NCBI GenBank assembly: GCA_964627605.1
Contig: CAZVGZ010000006.1
Coordinates: 1 to 64,000, forward strand
Length of the DNA: 64,000 bases
Reading direction: 5' to 3'
Origin: CAZVGZ01 sp964627605
GTDB taxonomy: Bacteria; Latescibacterota; MWCZ01; CAZVGZ01
Part shown: positions 15,006 through 24,156 of the stretch, one piece after another
Numbering within the stretch: position 1 is the stretch's first letter
Layout of the letters: every line of letters begins with the position of its first letter
Program-made: the position numbers and the translations under genes
The notes under the pieces: generated by a model
Told to the model about the DNA's origin: nothing
What the model saw: the letters and a program-made list of their open reading frames with translations, nothing else
Databases searched by the model: none

Positions 15006-17739
15006 TTCTGGCGATAAGCGGGCGGTTGACGTCATCGGCCACCACTGGCAGACTCGCCGATCGCCAGTTTCCTTCATGCGCCACAATGCTGTATCTGTAG
15101 ACCGAGGTTTTTCGCTCCGGTATAAACGGCACACCCAGGTAGTTGGGAGTCGCCCAATCGCACCAGTCCGCTGAGTGTTGAAGCAGCATGGCAAGTGTGC
15201 CGTCAGGCTCCGTGCTCGTAGCTATCGTGCCGTGATTGACCACCGCGAAACCGGCGTCATCCGGTGTCGTCACCTCATTGAACCAGAACTCTCTGTCGAT
15301 CTCGGCTGTCCCGGTGCGGACAGAATCGGCGAACCGCTCCACGGCAGCTTTCGTCCGCTCTCTGTTACTGCCCATCACGAGCACCAACGGCACGACTCGG
15401 TCAGGCTGCGAATTTGGCCACAACGCCACTCCTGCGACTGCGATAACCGATCCGTCTCGTTTTAGCACCGCCGCGATCACCTCTTCTCGTTCAGGATTGT
15501 CTTTCAGCCACTGCTTGACCCAACTATTCTCGTCGGGACCACCAACCGCGATCACATGGGTGGCCTGTAGATGGTCCTGATCTTGGGGCTCGCTGTCGTC
15601 GTAGGGGGTAGCGGTGACACCGCGCTGAGATAGCGCATGCATCAGGTCGTCTGCACCGATCCTGACGGGCCCGTCTGTAGGCCTGATAATTCTCACCATC
15701 CCCAGATTCATCCCGCCACTCTCGCCCCTAACTTCCAGCCTCACATCCCAAGAGAGCGCCGCCCACTGGTCAACGGAATGGACAGCACAGCCCGATTCCA
15801 TTTTTATCTGATGGGTGTCGTAATTGAACTGTTTTTCGCCTCGTCGTGTGGTGCGGTGGGAGAACCTGTCTGAATAGACCGGCTGTGCGCCGTTCAGCGA
15901 TGTTGGGAAGATCACACCGAACAGGTCGCGGTCCTCCGGCGTTCCGTCATCCAACTCATTGGTGCCTCCCCAGGCGCTGGTGTGCCTGTCTGCACCTATA
16001 AACCTACTTCCGGAATACTCCACCAGACCGGTTTCCACATCTATCCTATCAATCCCAAGCCACAGCGTTATCACCTGTTCCAGCCGGTCCATATCCGGCA
16101 TTACCCCTCGAACGTGAATCCTGGCGGTGATGGGGCTCCTGGTGACCCATACCTCGGCTGGGTGTTCGTCTGAAAAAACCGCGTCTCCGGTGGTATGCAT
16201 CTCCCACGACGGCTCAACACCAGGCCCCTCTTTCAGACGCATAATCGTATTCAAAGGATGGTTATCACCTTTTCGGGCAAAATCCCTGCCTGAACGGTGG
16301 TGGACAAGAGATGTGATGCCGCCACCTCGATCAGGGTCCACCTCAATCGTAAGCGATGGCGTGGAGATGGTGCATCCAGACTCGGTCTGTGCCGTCTGAG
16401 CCAGATCTGTTTCTTGTTGGCGGAGGAGATAGGTGCGGTAGCCGACTCCAGGGACATCGACAGCCAGAAACTGAACGGCCTGTTGCCCTCCTACAGTCAC
16501 CAGTTCAGCGGGAACATGATCGCCGTCGTCGTCCACCACAGCAACATCGGAGTCTTTGAACTCATCTGGAAGAACGACACATGCGATGTCCGTGCGGCGA
16601 CGGGCAGTGGGGTTGAAAACAACCGCAGGCAACCCGTCTGGGGTGCTTTCGGTATCGATATGTGATGCCAATCCAGACAGGTTGTGCTCCAGCGCCTGAT
16701 CGGCGTGGACAAGCGCTTGCCGGGCATGACCCATCAGGTCAACGTAGGACTGGTCGTTGGAGGTTCCTGTAATCGAATCGTGATGCTGGCCGTAAAGTAC
16801 CTGCCGCCACGCTGCGTCTATCTGCTTGTCGGGGAACTCGATCCCCTCAAACGCCGCCAAAGTGCCCAACGCCTCAGCCGCAGCAAGCCGTGATTCGGCT
16901 GAGCGGGCAGCAATTTTAAGCTCTGAGCGAGACAACGCCGTCCCTGCGTGGTACAATGTCTGCTCGCGGGTTGTCAGTGGAAGGTTGAGGTCGGTCTTCT
17001 CAGATTCAGCTATGTCTTCAAAATAGTCTGAAGGCGTGCTGATCTTTGCGCCATGTCGTCTAAGCTCATCGGAGAACCCTTCAAGGAAGAGTGGCGGCGC
17101 GACGAAATCTGAACCGCGAAACAGAATGTCGTTTCCGCCGCCGCCCATCCGGTCGAGCATATCAATAAGGCCATCTCGTTGGTCTTTCGCCCCCCAATCG
17201 ACTCCACCATACGACGCGACGCGACTCAAGATCGCTGTGCCGTCAGGTGCCATCCATCTGGACATCTCATCGCCTCGACCACGTTTTGGTGATCCTTTCG
17301 TCCAGACGATTCCCCTAAAGCCCGCTTTCGACAGAAGTTGGGGCATCTGCGTTACATGGCCGAACACATCAAACGGCATATATATCTCGCCGTTTGCGCC
17401 GAGTTCATCCACCAAGAACCACTGTCCGTACACCAGATTTCTCACCAAACCCTCAGCGCCTACAGAGTTCTCATTTGGCTCTGAGTACGACCCGCTGGTC
17501 TCAATCCGCCGGTCTCTTAGCAGCGACAGAAAACTGTCGCGCTGGTCAGCATAAACATTCCAGTATCCAGTGAGGTAATCCATCTCAGAGAGGATCACCC
17601 TCATGCGTTCATCTCTGAGGCAGGCAGCGACGTAGTCAGCGCTGAGCTCGACGCACTCGCCGATGTGATTGGCTTGGGGGGCGGTAAAAATCGGATCGCA
17701 GTGGAAATGGACACAGAGGTGGATGCTGCCTTCGGACAT
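14842..17739 (-). CDS. GH38 alpha-mannosidase, catalytic part (3' end frameshifted)
   Basis: The N-terminal 900 or so residues form a glycoside hydrolase family 38 alpha-mannosidase, a retaining enzyme. Key features are FHCDPIFTAPQ near the start, PFDVFGHVTQMPQLL with the nucleophile Asp, the hallmark YGQHHDSITGTSNDQSYVD and the middle beta domain (PAVVFNPTARRRTD). I start at the ATG at 17739; 39 further upstream codons lack mannosidase similarity. After about residue 913 (NRPLIARTAL) the frame loses family similarity and ends at 14842. The true continuation is in the neighbouring frame. No signal peptide is seen. The intact gene would encode about 1,750 residues. Confidence 0.8.
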   Translation of the reverse strand: MSEGSIHLCVHFHCDPIFTAPQANHIGECVELSADYVAACLRDERMRVILSEMDYLTGYWNVYADQRDSFLSLLRDRRIETSGSYSEPNENSVGAEGLVRNLVYGQWFLVDELGANGEIYMPFDVFGHVTQMPQLLSKAGFRGIVWTKGSPKRGRGDEMSRWMAPDGTAILSRVASYGGVDWGAKDQRDGLIDMLDRMGGGGNDILFRGSDFVAPPLFLEGFSDELRRHGAKISTPSDYFEDIAESEKTDLNLPLTTREQTLYHAGTALSRSELKIAARSAESRLAAAEALGTLAAFEGIEFPDKQIDAAWRQVLYGQHHDSITGTSNDQSYVDLMGHARQALVHADQALEHNLSGLASHIDTESTPDGLPAVVFNPTARRRTDIACVVLPDEFKDSDVAVVDDDGDHVPAELVTVGGQQAVQFLAVDVPGVGYRTYLLRQQETDLAQTAQTESGCTISTPSLTIEVDPDRGGGITSLVHHRSGRDFARKGDNHPLNTIMRLKEGPGVEPSWEMHTTGDAVFSDEHPAEVWVTRSPITARIHVRGVMPDMDRLEQVITLWLGIDRIDVETGLVEYSGSRFIGADRHTSAWGGTNELDDGTPEDRDLFGVIFPTSLNGAQPVYSDRFSHRTTRRGEKQFNYDTHQIKMESGCAVHSVDQWAALSWDVRLEVRGESGGMNLGMVRIIRPTDGPVRIGADDLMHALSQRGVTATPYDDSEPQDQDHLQATHVIAVGGPDENSWVKQWLKDNPEREEVIAAVLKRDGSVIAVAGVALWPNSQPDRVVPLVLVMGSNRERTKAAVERFADSVRTGTAEIDREFWFNEVTTPDDAGFAVVNHGTIATSTEPDGTLAMLLQHSADWCDWATPNYLGVPFIPERKTSVYRYSIVAHEGNWRSASLPVVADDVNRPLIARTALRQTGSLPQLQRLAGGRSVQNAGDGGVSSASTSRQPPNWSHRHRCRRGRSRI

Positions 17740-18231
17740 CGTCGGACCCGAGTCTTTGTGGGTGGGAGGGTGCGGACCGCCAGATGTGTCTGTGTTTAGC
17801 AGACACAAAAGGCAGCAGGGACCGCAAAAATAGCGATCTTTGGCGATCTGTGGCAACGCCGTGGATCAGTCGGTGATAATTATAGAGATGCCTGCGGCTA
17901 GCTGGGATAATGAGCCGCATGGCAAAGATGCGCATGGAAGCTCTACAAAATATATAGTGTGCCGAGTATAGTATTATGAAATAATGCTCATCCCCACCAT
18001 CGCAACATCAATCACTCCACGCCAACGGATATTCCGCACTGCTGTCCTCCCCCATATTTCTGGTTTCTTCTCGCGACTCTCTCTTATATATGCGAAAAAC
18101 CCGCCTAGCAATATGTGTCCTGCGTCACATGTCATACCAACAACAGTGCGGATTCGACGTTTCCTTTGGCCATTCACCTCTCACAGTCTGTCGCGAATAT
18201 AGCCCGGCGAGCGCCGATTTGCAGCCGTAGT
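17740..18231. other. Intergenic region without a supported gene
   Basis: This 490-base gap between the GH38 gene and the prenyltransferase gene (both minus) contains an 8-bp hairpin at 17785-17807 (TGTGTCTG/CAGACACA) in the GH38 leader and an AT-rich patch near 17945-17985. On the minus strand a perfect TATAAT occurs at 17884-17879, but without a good -35 box. The open frame at 17974-18177 has no recognisable protein features. Confidence 0.5.
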
Positions 18232-19089
18232 TCAATCTGCGACACTTAAAATAGCGCCAGCGGTCACGACCCATAAAATCATATTTACCAGCAGCGACCA
18301 ATCGCGCAAGATCAACACGTCAGGCGGGTCGGTGCTCTTTTGGACGTAGAGCAGATAGAGGTAGCGGAACATCCCATAGATCACAAACGGAACCGTACCT
18401 ATAAGAGCCATCTTGTGCCCTGCGGTAAACGTGAACAGCGAATAGGACATTATAGTCAGCGAGGTGACAATCGCGATCAGCAGATCGAGCAGTTCGGTGG
18501 GATACTCCTCCAAAATCCGCCTCTGACCTTGGGCATCCCCTCCGAGCAGTATGATTTCGCTGCGTCGCTTCGCAAGGCTAATGAACAGCGCCAAAAACAG
18601 TGTACACGCCAATATCCATGGCGTCACCGGCACTCCTATCACCACAGCTCCTGCCCAAACCCGCAGTACGAACCCTGACGCGACGCTCAGCACATCCACT
18701 ATCACCATATGCTTGAGCCACTTCGAATAGGCAGCGTTGATCGCCAGATAGACCACCGCAACAACAAAAAAAGCGTGTTTAAGCGCCGCCGCCGCCCCAA
18801 GCCCCGCTAGCGCCAGCCCTATCGCTGATACCACCGCCGAACCCACCGATATCTCGCCTGACGCTATGGGCCTCAGTCTTTTTACCGGGTGCAGCCTGTC
18901 GGCTTCTCGGTCGCCGATATCATTGACGAAGTAGACCGCTGAGGAGAGCGCGCAGAACACCGCCGCCGCTGACACTGCGAGCGCTACGGATACCGGATCG
19001 AATATCCGTTGGGCGAATATTACTGCCGCCAGAACAAAACTGTTCTTCGTCCACTGTTTGGGACGTGCCGCACGAATCAGTGCGCTCAC
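18232..19089 (-). CDS. UbiA-family prenyltransferase (decaprenyl-phosphate phosphoribosyltransferase-like)
   Basis: A 285-residue integral membrane prenyltransferase with about eight to nine helices. The first Asp-rich motif with its extension reads NDIGDREADRLHPVKRLRPI (residues 56-75), and the second region is ISLAKRRSEIILLGG. The HPxKRxRPIASG extension is characteristic of the decaprenyl-phosphate 5-phosphoribosyltransferase branch (Rv3806c-like), which attaches phosphoribose to polyprenyl phosphate for arabinose-type glycan precursors. The true substrate here is inferred only. It is divergent from argR and shares the intergenic region with the arginine promoter. Confidence 0.88.
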   Translation of the reverse strand: MSALIRAARPKQWTKNSFVLAAVIFAQRIFDPVSVALAVSAAAVFCALSSAVYFVNDIGDREADRLHPVKRLRPIASGEISVGSAVVSAIGLALAGLGAAAALKHAFFVVAVVYLAINAAYSKWLKHMVIVDVLSVASGFVLRVWAGAVVIGVPVTPWILACTLFLALFISLAKRRSEIILLGGDAQGQRRILEEYPTELLDLLIAIVTSLTIMSYSLFTFTAGHKMALIGTVPFVIYGMFRYLYLLYVQKSTDPPDVLILRDWSLLVNMILWVVTAGAILSVAD

Positions 19090-19221
19090 CCCGCCACCAG
19101 CGTTGGTTTCTTGTTCGATGGTCTCGCCTCCTCTAAACCCGCCATACCTAACCTCGAACAGCTAATATCATCGCCCGCGCCAAGTTGGGCCAACCCGCCA
19201 GCCAACCTACGACCACTCCCC

Positions 19222-19250
19222 TTGACGTTCGGAGCCGCAGCGGTTATTAT
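19222..19250 (+). promoter_or_regulatory. Promoter of the arginine operon
   Basis: TTGACG (19222-19227) and TATTAT (19245-19250) with a 17-base spacer lie just upstream of argR. Transcription would begin near 19257, giving a leader of about 24 bases without a Shine-Dalgarno sequence. Palindromic ARG-box-like DNA lies between the -10 box and the start codon. Confidence 0.7.
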
Positions 19251-19290
19251 TGAGAATTATTCGATTATTCGATAATAATAATGAATACAA
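19251..19290 (+). promoter_or_regulatory. ARG-box-like operator
   Basis: AT-rich DNA over the transcription start holds two inverted repeats: GAAT-T-ATTC (19254-19262) and ATTAT-TCG-ATAAT (19264-19276). A further TGAAT half-site lies inside the first argR codons. ArgR hexamers bind paired 18-bp imperfect palindromes of TGAAT/ATTCA type, so this is a likely autoregulatory operator. The match to the E. coli consensus is partial. Confidence 0.55.
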
Positions 19291-19742
19291 AAGCCGCGCG
19301 ACATAGACAGATACTTCGGCTGGTCCGGCAGGGCCAGATCGGAACTCAGACCGACTTGGCTCAAGCACTCGCCAAGGAGGGGCATCAGGTCAGCCAGCCG
19401 ACGCTGTCCAAAGACATGACAGAGTTGGGCCTCTCAAAAGTCCATGGGCCTGACGGCGTAACGCTATATCAGGTGCCTGGACAGGTGGCTCCCGGTGGAC
19501 AAGCCCATCGGCTTCGCATGGAGCTCACGGAGTTTCTCATATCCTGGGAGCAGGCAGGTAAGTTGGTGGTGCTGAAGACGGTAAACGGCCATGCTGCCGG
19601 GGTCGCGTGGGCGGTCGATGGAGAGGCGTGGCAAGAGGTGGTGGGGACGGTAGCTGGTGAAGACACCGTCCTGGTTGTCGCTCGAACCGAGTCCAGCGCA
19701 GCAGAATTCATTGAACGGTTGGAAGAGGTGCTCGCAGAATGA
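19281..19742 (+). CDS. argR: Arginine repressor ArgR
   Basis: A 153-residue ArgR/AhrC-type regulator. The N-terminal winged helix contains RHRQILRLVRQGQIGTQTDL and QVSQPTLSKDMTELGLSKV. The C-terminal oligomerisation and arginine-binding domain carries KTVNGHAAGVAWAVD and VAGEDTVLVVAR, where the Asp contacts L-arginine. With arginine it should repress the promoter directly upstream, regulating itself and the operon. No ribosome site precedes the ATG; the leader is only about 24 bases. The stop codon overlaps the argC start (ATGA). Confidence 0.94.
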   Translation: MNTKAARHRQILRLVRQGQIGTQTDLAQALAKEGHQVSQPTLSKDMTELGLSKVHGPDGVTLYQVPGQVAPGGQAHRLRMELTEFLISWEQAGKLVVLKTVNGHAAGVAWAVDGEAWQEVVGTVAGEDTVLVVARTESSAAEFIERLEEVLAE

Positions 19743-20758
19743 TGATTCGTGTTGGGATAGTTGGGGCGACGGGCTATACAGGCGCAGGGCTGTGTCGGTG
19801 GCTCGTGCGCCATCCAAACGTCGATGTGGGCTTTATCTCATCGAAAACCCATGCTGGAGAACCGATTTCGCAGATTCATCCCCATCTAAACCAGGTAGCC
19901 GATGGCGTGCTTGTGGATTTGGACGAGGCAGTGGCGACTGAAGTGGACGCAGTATTCTGCTGCCAGCCGCATGTAGCAGGAATGGAGCTTGTGCCGACTC
20001 TGTTAGAACGGGGTCGGCGCGTCATCGACCTCAGCGCAGATTTTCGTCTCGACAGCCCGCAGGAATACGAAAAGTGGTATGAGAACAGACATATCGCCCC
20101 GTCGCTGCTGAACGAGAAGGTCTACGGACTGCCGGAGATCAACCGCGAACGTATCAAAGACGCCCAACTTATCGGGCTGCCGGGCTGCTACCCAACTTCG
20201 GTTATACTTGGGCTCGCGCCGCTGCTCAGAGCGAACCTGATCGACCCAACGACTATTATAGCCGACTGCAAATCAGGCGTGTCAGGAGCCGGGCGCAAAC
20301 TCTCGCAGCGGACGCACTTCGTCGAGACGAACGAGAACCTCGCTCCGTACAACATCGGCCACTCACACCGCCATGTCGGCGAGATTGAGCAGGAGCTTGG
20401 CAAAATAGCAGGCAGACCTGCGCGGATACTCTTTTCTCCGCACCTTGTTCCGCTCAACCAGGGGATTCTGTCAACCATCTATGTCGATCTGACTGCCGAT
20501 AGCACTACTGACGAACTTCTCAAAATCTACCACGATCAATATCACGACGAACCGTTCGTCAGGATTCGAGATTCGCTGCCAGAGACCGCGTTCGTCAGGG
20601 AGACCAACTTCCTTGATGTGATCGTTCAGGCGGTGGGCGACTCAAATCGTGCGGTGGTCGTGAGCGCTGAGGATAACCTCGTAAAAGGGGCGTTCGGTCA
20701 GGGGATACAGTGTCTCAATATCATGTACGGTTGGCCTGAGACGACGGGGCTTCTTTAA
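19739..20758 (+). CDS. argC: N-acetyl-gamma-glutamyl-phosphate reductase
   Basis: ArgC reduces N-acetylglutamyl phosphate to the semialdehyde with NADPH. The 339-residue protein has the Rossmann motif VGIVGATGYTGAGLCRWLVR, the catalytic cysteine in LIGLPGCYPTSVILGL and the late motif RILFSPHLVPLNQGILSTIY. Length is standard. The start overlaps the argR stop, and a second ATG follows immediately (MM). The stop overlaps the argB start (TAATG), so argR, argC and argB are translationally coupled. Confidence 0.96.
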   Translation: MMIRVGIVGATGYTGAGLCRWLVRHPNVDVGFISSKTHAGEPISQIHPHLNQVADGVLVDLDEAVATEVDAVFCCQPHVAGMELVPTLLERGRRVIDLSADFRLDSPQEYEKWYENRHIAPSLLNEKVYGLPEINRERIKDAQLIGLPGCYPTSVILGLAPLLRANLIDPTTIIADCKSGVSGAGRKLSQRTHFVETNENLAPYNIGHSHRHVGEIEQELGKIAGRPARILFSPHLVPLNQGILSTIYVDLTADSTTDELLKIYHDQYHDEPFVRIRDSLPETAFVRETNFLDVIVQAVGDSNRAVVVSAEDNLVKGAFGQGIQCLNIMYGWPETTGLL

Positions 20759-21540
20759 TGGCCGAGTTGTCGGTTCGGATAGTCGTCAAAGTCGGTGGGT
20801 CCACGCTTGACACTCCAGGACTTTTGGAGGAGATGGCTGGCGACTTGGTGGCGCTTGACGGCGACGGTCTGGCCGTCGTACACGGCGGCGGAAAGGATGT
20901 AGGCCGAGCGCTAGACAGGTTGGGTAAGACATTCACTTTTGTGGATGGACTCAGGTTCACCGACCATGAGACTATCGACACCGTGGAGATGGTGCTCTCA
21001 GCGCAGATAAACAAAAGGATCGTCGGGGCTGTCCACTCATGTGGCGGTCGAGCGGTCGGCCTCAGCGGCGTCGATGACCGGCTTTTCGTCGTCGAGCCCT
21101 ATGAAGGTGGCAAACTGGGATTGGTGGGTCAGATAATCGATGTCCGCCCCGACATAGTCAATACACTCGTTACAGCAGGTGTGCTACCTGTGATCTCGCC
21201 GGTGTCGGCAGGTGATGATGGACACACCTACAACGTAAATGCCGATCACGCCGCTGCGGATTTAGCCATGGCGATACCAGCGGATGATCTGGTTTTCCTG
21301 ACCGATGTCGATGGGGTGACCATCAGCGGGCAGCGACGAGCGCGTCTATCGTGCAGCGAAATTGAACCGATGATAAGCTCCGGCGAGATTACCGGGGGGA
21401 TGATCCCGAAAGTGCGTGCGTGTGCGCAAGCTATTCAAAAAGGCGTCGATCGCGTTCACATAATCGACTGGCAAGGGCCTGGTACGTTCGTCGAACACCT
21501 GTCCAAAGGTGCCGACACTGGAACTGTCATCACATCTTGA
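20758..21540 (+). CDS. argB: Acetylglutamate kinase
   Basis: A 260-residue amino-acid kinase that phosphorylates N-acetylglutamate. Features are IVVKVGGSTLDTPG, the glycine loop AVVHGGGKDVGRALD, the substrate-binding GLRFTDHETIDTVEMVLS and NVNADHAAADLAMAIPADD near the ATP site. LVFLTDVDGV and a C-terminal KVRACAQAI helix complete the fold. The short N-terminus lacks the extra helix of arginine-inhibited hexameric kinases, so it is probably not feedback-inhibited. It overlaps argC by one base and is followed by a 69-base gap to argD. Confidence 0.95.
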   Translation: MAELSVRIVVKVGGSTLDTPGLLEEMAGDLVALDGDGLAVVHGGGKDVGRALDRLGKTFTFVDGLRFTDHETIDTVEMVLSAQINKRIVGAVHSCGGRAVGLSGVDDRLFVVEPYEGGKLGLVGQIIDVRPDIVNTLVTAGVLPVISPVSAGDDGHTYNVNADHAAADLAMAIPADDLVFLTDVDGVTISGQRRARLSCSEIEPMISSGEITGGMIPKVRACAQAIQKGVDRVHIIDWQGPGTFVEHLSKGADTGTVITS

Positions 21541-21609
21541 AAACCTATTGCCGGAATCACGGCGGGCTGGTGCAGCCTGCTTTTTGTAAAGAAAGAGTAG
21601 GAGCACAGA

Positions 21610-22827
21610 ATGAGCCCATTGACCACAGCGTCCGCCGAGGAGATTAAGGATGTCGATGCGGCCTACGGACTTCAGAACTACGGTCGCTTTGATCTAGTGC
21701 TGGAGCGAGGCAACGGCGCCTATGTCTTTGATACGGACGACAAATGTTACCTTGACTGCGTAAGCGGTTTGGCGGTGAACGCTCTGGGCCACAACGACCA
21801 CGACTTGGTGGAGGCGATCCGCGCCCAAGCCGCCAAACTGATTCATGTTTCAAACCTGTACTACACCGCCCCGGCGGCGCAGCTATCCCGCACTTTGGTA
21901 GCCAACTCGTGCGCCGACCGCGCATTCTTCTGCAATTCGGGCACCGAAGCGGTGGAGGGGGCGCTCAAATTTGCGCGGAAATACGCCGCTGTCAACCGGC
22001 CATCAGAAGCCCGTGGCATAGTCGCCTTTGAGAACTCCTTCCACGGGAGATCGATGGGTGCGCTCTCTGTGACCGGGCAGGAGAGATACCGCCGCGATTT
22101 TGGTCCACTGATCCCTGATGTCGATTTCGTGGATTTCAACAACATTGATTGGGCCATGCATGCGATCCATGATGGCATCTGCGCTGTTATTGTCGAACCG
22201 CTTCAGGGCGAGGGAGGCGTAAACATCGCCAACGTAGATTTTTTGGTGGCTCTTAGAGCGCGCTGCGATGAGATCGGGGCGCTTCTGATTTTCGACGAAG
22301 TGCAGTGTGGTCTAGGGCGAATCGGTACTCTTTTCGCCTATGAGCATTTTGGCGTTGAGCCGGACATCATCACGCTAGCCAAAGCGTTGGCAGGTGGACT
22401 GCCCATGGGCGCTATCCTCTGCAAGCAGCGCGTCGCTCAGGCTATCTCCCCAGGCGATCACGCCGCCACGTTTGGAGGCAACCCGTTGGTCGCCGCTGCG
22501 GCCAATGTCGTCGTGGACAAACTGATCGACCTCGACCTGCCTCAACAGGCGAAGGAGTGTGGTGAGAAATTCGAAGCACGCCTCAAAGCGCTCCAGCAGA
22601 AGCACGCCACTATCAAGGATGTCAAGGGTTTGGGGCTAATCTGGGGTGTGGAGACCGAGATCGACGCCTCAGAGCTCGTAGCAGAGTTTCAGGCGCGGCA
22701 GATATTGACCTGTCAGGCCGGACCGGAAGTACTGAGATTCTTGCCCCCTCTGATTATTACTGAAGACAGTTTGATGGGCGTGGCGGATGTGCTCGATGAG
22801 ATTCTCACCAACCGCGAACAGGTCTGA
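21610..22827 (+). CDS. argD: Acetylornithine aminotransferase
   Basis: A 405-residue class III PLP-dependent aminotransferase making N-acetylornithine. Visible are the N-terminal RFDLVLERGNGAYVFDTD, the phosphate-binding FFCNSGTEAVEGALKFARK and FENSFHGRSMGALSVTG. The PLP Asp lies in LIFDEVQCGLGRIGTLFAYE and the Schiff-base lysine in ITLAKALAGGLPMGA. The ATG follows a GAGTAGGAGCACAG ribosome site. Some members also act on succinyl-diaminopimelate. It sits in the operon order typical for arginine genes. Confidence 0.95.
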   Translation: MSPLTTASAEEIKDVDAAYGLQNYGRFDLVLERGNGAYVFDTDDKCYLDCVSGLAVNALGHNDHDLVEAIRAQAAKLIHVSNLYYTAPAAQLSRTLVANSCADRAFFCNSGTEAVEGALKFARKYAAVNRPSEARGIVAFENSFHGRSMGALSVTGQERYRRDFGPLIPDVDFVDFNNIDWAMHAIHDGICAVIVEPLQGEGGVNIANVDFLVALRARCDEIGALLIFDEVQCGLGRIGTLFAYEHFGVEPDIITLAKALAGGLPMGAILCKQRVAQAISPGDHAATFGGNPLVAAAANVVVDKLIDLDLPQQAKECGEKFEARLKALQQKHATIKDVKGLGLIWGVETEIDASELVAEFQARQILTCQAGPEVLRFLPPLIITEDSLMGVADVLDEILTNREQV

Positions 22828-22909
22828 ATCTGCCGACCTACTGATGGATTTGCAGCTCCGACGTGAGACTTGGACTCACCCAAAGCTTGAAACAGATTGA
22901 GGAAAGAAT

Positions 22910-24130
22910 ATGGCTCGCAGTGCAAAAAAAGTGGTATTGGCCTACTCCGGCGGACTGGATACATCGGTGATTATTCCGTGGCTCAAGGAGAACTACGGCT
23001 GCGAAGTCGTTGCGATGGCCGCCGACTTAGGGCAGGGCGATGGTGAGCTGGACGGTCTCCAAGAAAAAGCGATAGCCACCGGCGCTAGCGAGTGCTACGT
23101 AGAAGACCTACGTCAAGAGTTCTTGGAGGAGTACGTCTGGCCGACTCTAAGGGCAGGGGCGATCTACGAGCGCAAATACCTTTTGGGCACCTCGTTCGCT
23201 CGGCCCATAATAGCCAAACGGCAGGTGGAGATCGCCCGAAAAGTCGGTGCCGATGCTGTGTCTCATGGAGCGACTGGCAAAGGCAACGACCAGGTGCGAT
23301 TCGAGTTGACCTACGCCGCTCTAGCCCCTGATTTGGATGTGATAGCCCCGTGGCGGACCTGGGATATCAGGTCCAGGGAAGACGCCATCGACTACGCTCA
23401 GAAACATGACATACCCATCGAAGCTACAAAAGAGAAAATCTATAGTAGAGACCGCAACTTGTGGCATCTCTCGCACGAGGGCGGCGAACTTGAGGACCCG
23501 TGGACCGCGCCCAACGAAGAGATGTACGTCATCTCAACCAGCCCCAAGGACGCCCCTGACCAGGCGCAACTGGTGGAAATAGATTTCAAACAGGGCGTTC
23601 CGGTCTCGGTGGACGGCGAGCGGTTAGGTGCGGTTAATCTGCTTGAAAAACTAAACCAGATCGGCGGCAAGCACGGCGTCGGGCGGGTGGACATGGTCGA
23701 AAACAGGCTCGTCGGCATGAAATCGCGTGGGGCGTACGAGACTCCAGGTGGGGCGATTCTCTATGCCGCACACCGCGAACTCGAATCGCTGATCCTCGAC
23801 CGCGACACGCTGCACTACAAAGACTCAGTCGCGCTTAGATACGCTGAACTGGTCTACTACGGACAGTGGTTCACACCACTAAGACAGGCTTTGGACGCGT
23901 TTGTCGAGACGACGCAGGTAAATGTATCGGGCACTGTTCGCCTTGAGCTATACAAAGGTCAGGCGACCCCGGCAGGCGTCAAAAGCCCCTACTCGCTCTA
24001 CTCAGAAGAGTTCGCCACTTTTGGCGAAGACGACGTCTACGATCAAAGCCACGCCGAAGGGTTCATACGGCTGTTCGGCCTCCCGATGCGCGTCGCAGCC
24101 ATTCGTGACATCAAGAACAGCGGCTCTTAA
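22910..24130 (+). CDS. argG: Argininosuccinate synthase
   Basis: A 406-residue ATP-dependent ligase joining citrulline and aspartate. The PP-loop LAYSGGLDTSVIIPWL is at the N-terminus. Other family motifs are GTSFARPIIAKRQVE, SHGATGKGNDQVRFELTY, APWRTWDIRSREDAI and SRDRNLWHLSHEGGELEDP. Length is typical of the prokaryotic short form. A TTGAGGAAAGAAT ribosome site precedes the ATG. An oxidoreductase gene follows 26 bases downstream, before argH. Confidence 0.97.
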   Translation: MARSAKKVVLAYSGGLDTSVIIPWLKENYGCEVVAMAADLGQGDGELDGLQEKAIATGASECYVEDLRQEFLEEYVWPTLRAGAIYERKYLLGTSFARPIIAKRQVEIARKVGADAVSHGATGKGNDQVRFELTYAALAPDLDVIAPWRTWDIRSREDAIDYAQKHDIPIEATKEKIYSRDRNLWHLSHEGGELEDPWTAPNEEMYVISTSPKDAPDQAQLVEIDFKQGVPVSVDGERLGAVNLLEKLNQIGGKHGVGRVDMVENRLVGMKSRGAYETPGGAILYAAHRELESLILDRDTLHYKDSVALRYAELVYYGQWFTPLRQALDAFVETTQVNVSGTVRLELYKGQATPAGVKSPYSLYSEEFATFGEDDVYDQSHAEGFIRLFGLPMRVAAIRDIKNSGS

Positions 24131-24156
24131 ATCAGACCAAAAAGGAAATATCTGAT

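Noticed and set aside
17974..18177. A 67-codon minus-strand frame in the gap upstream of the GH38 gene
   Set aside because: No ribosome site, no recognisable domain, irregular composition.
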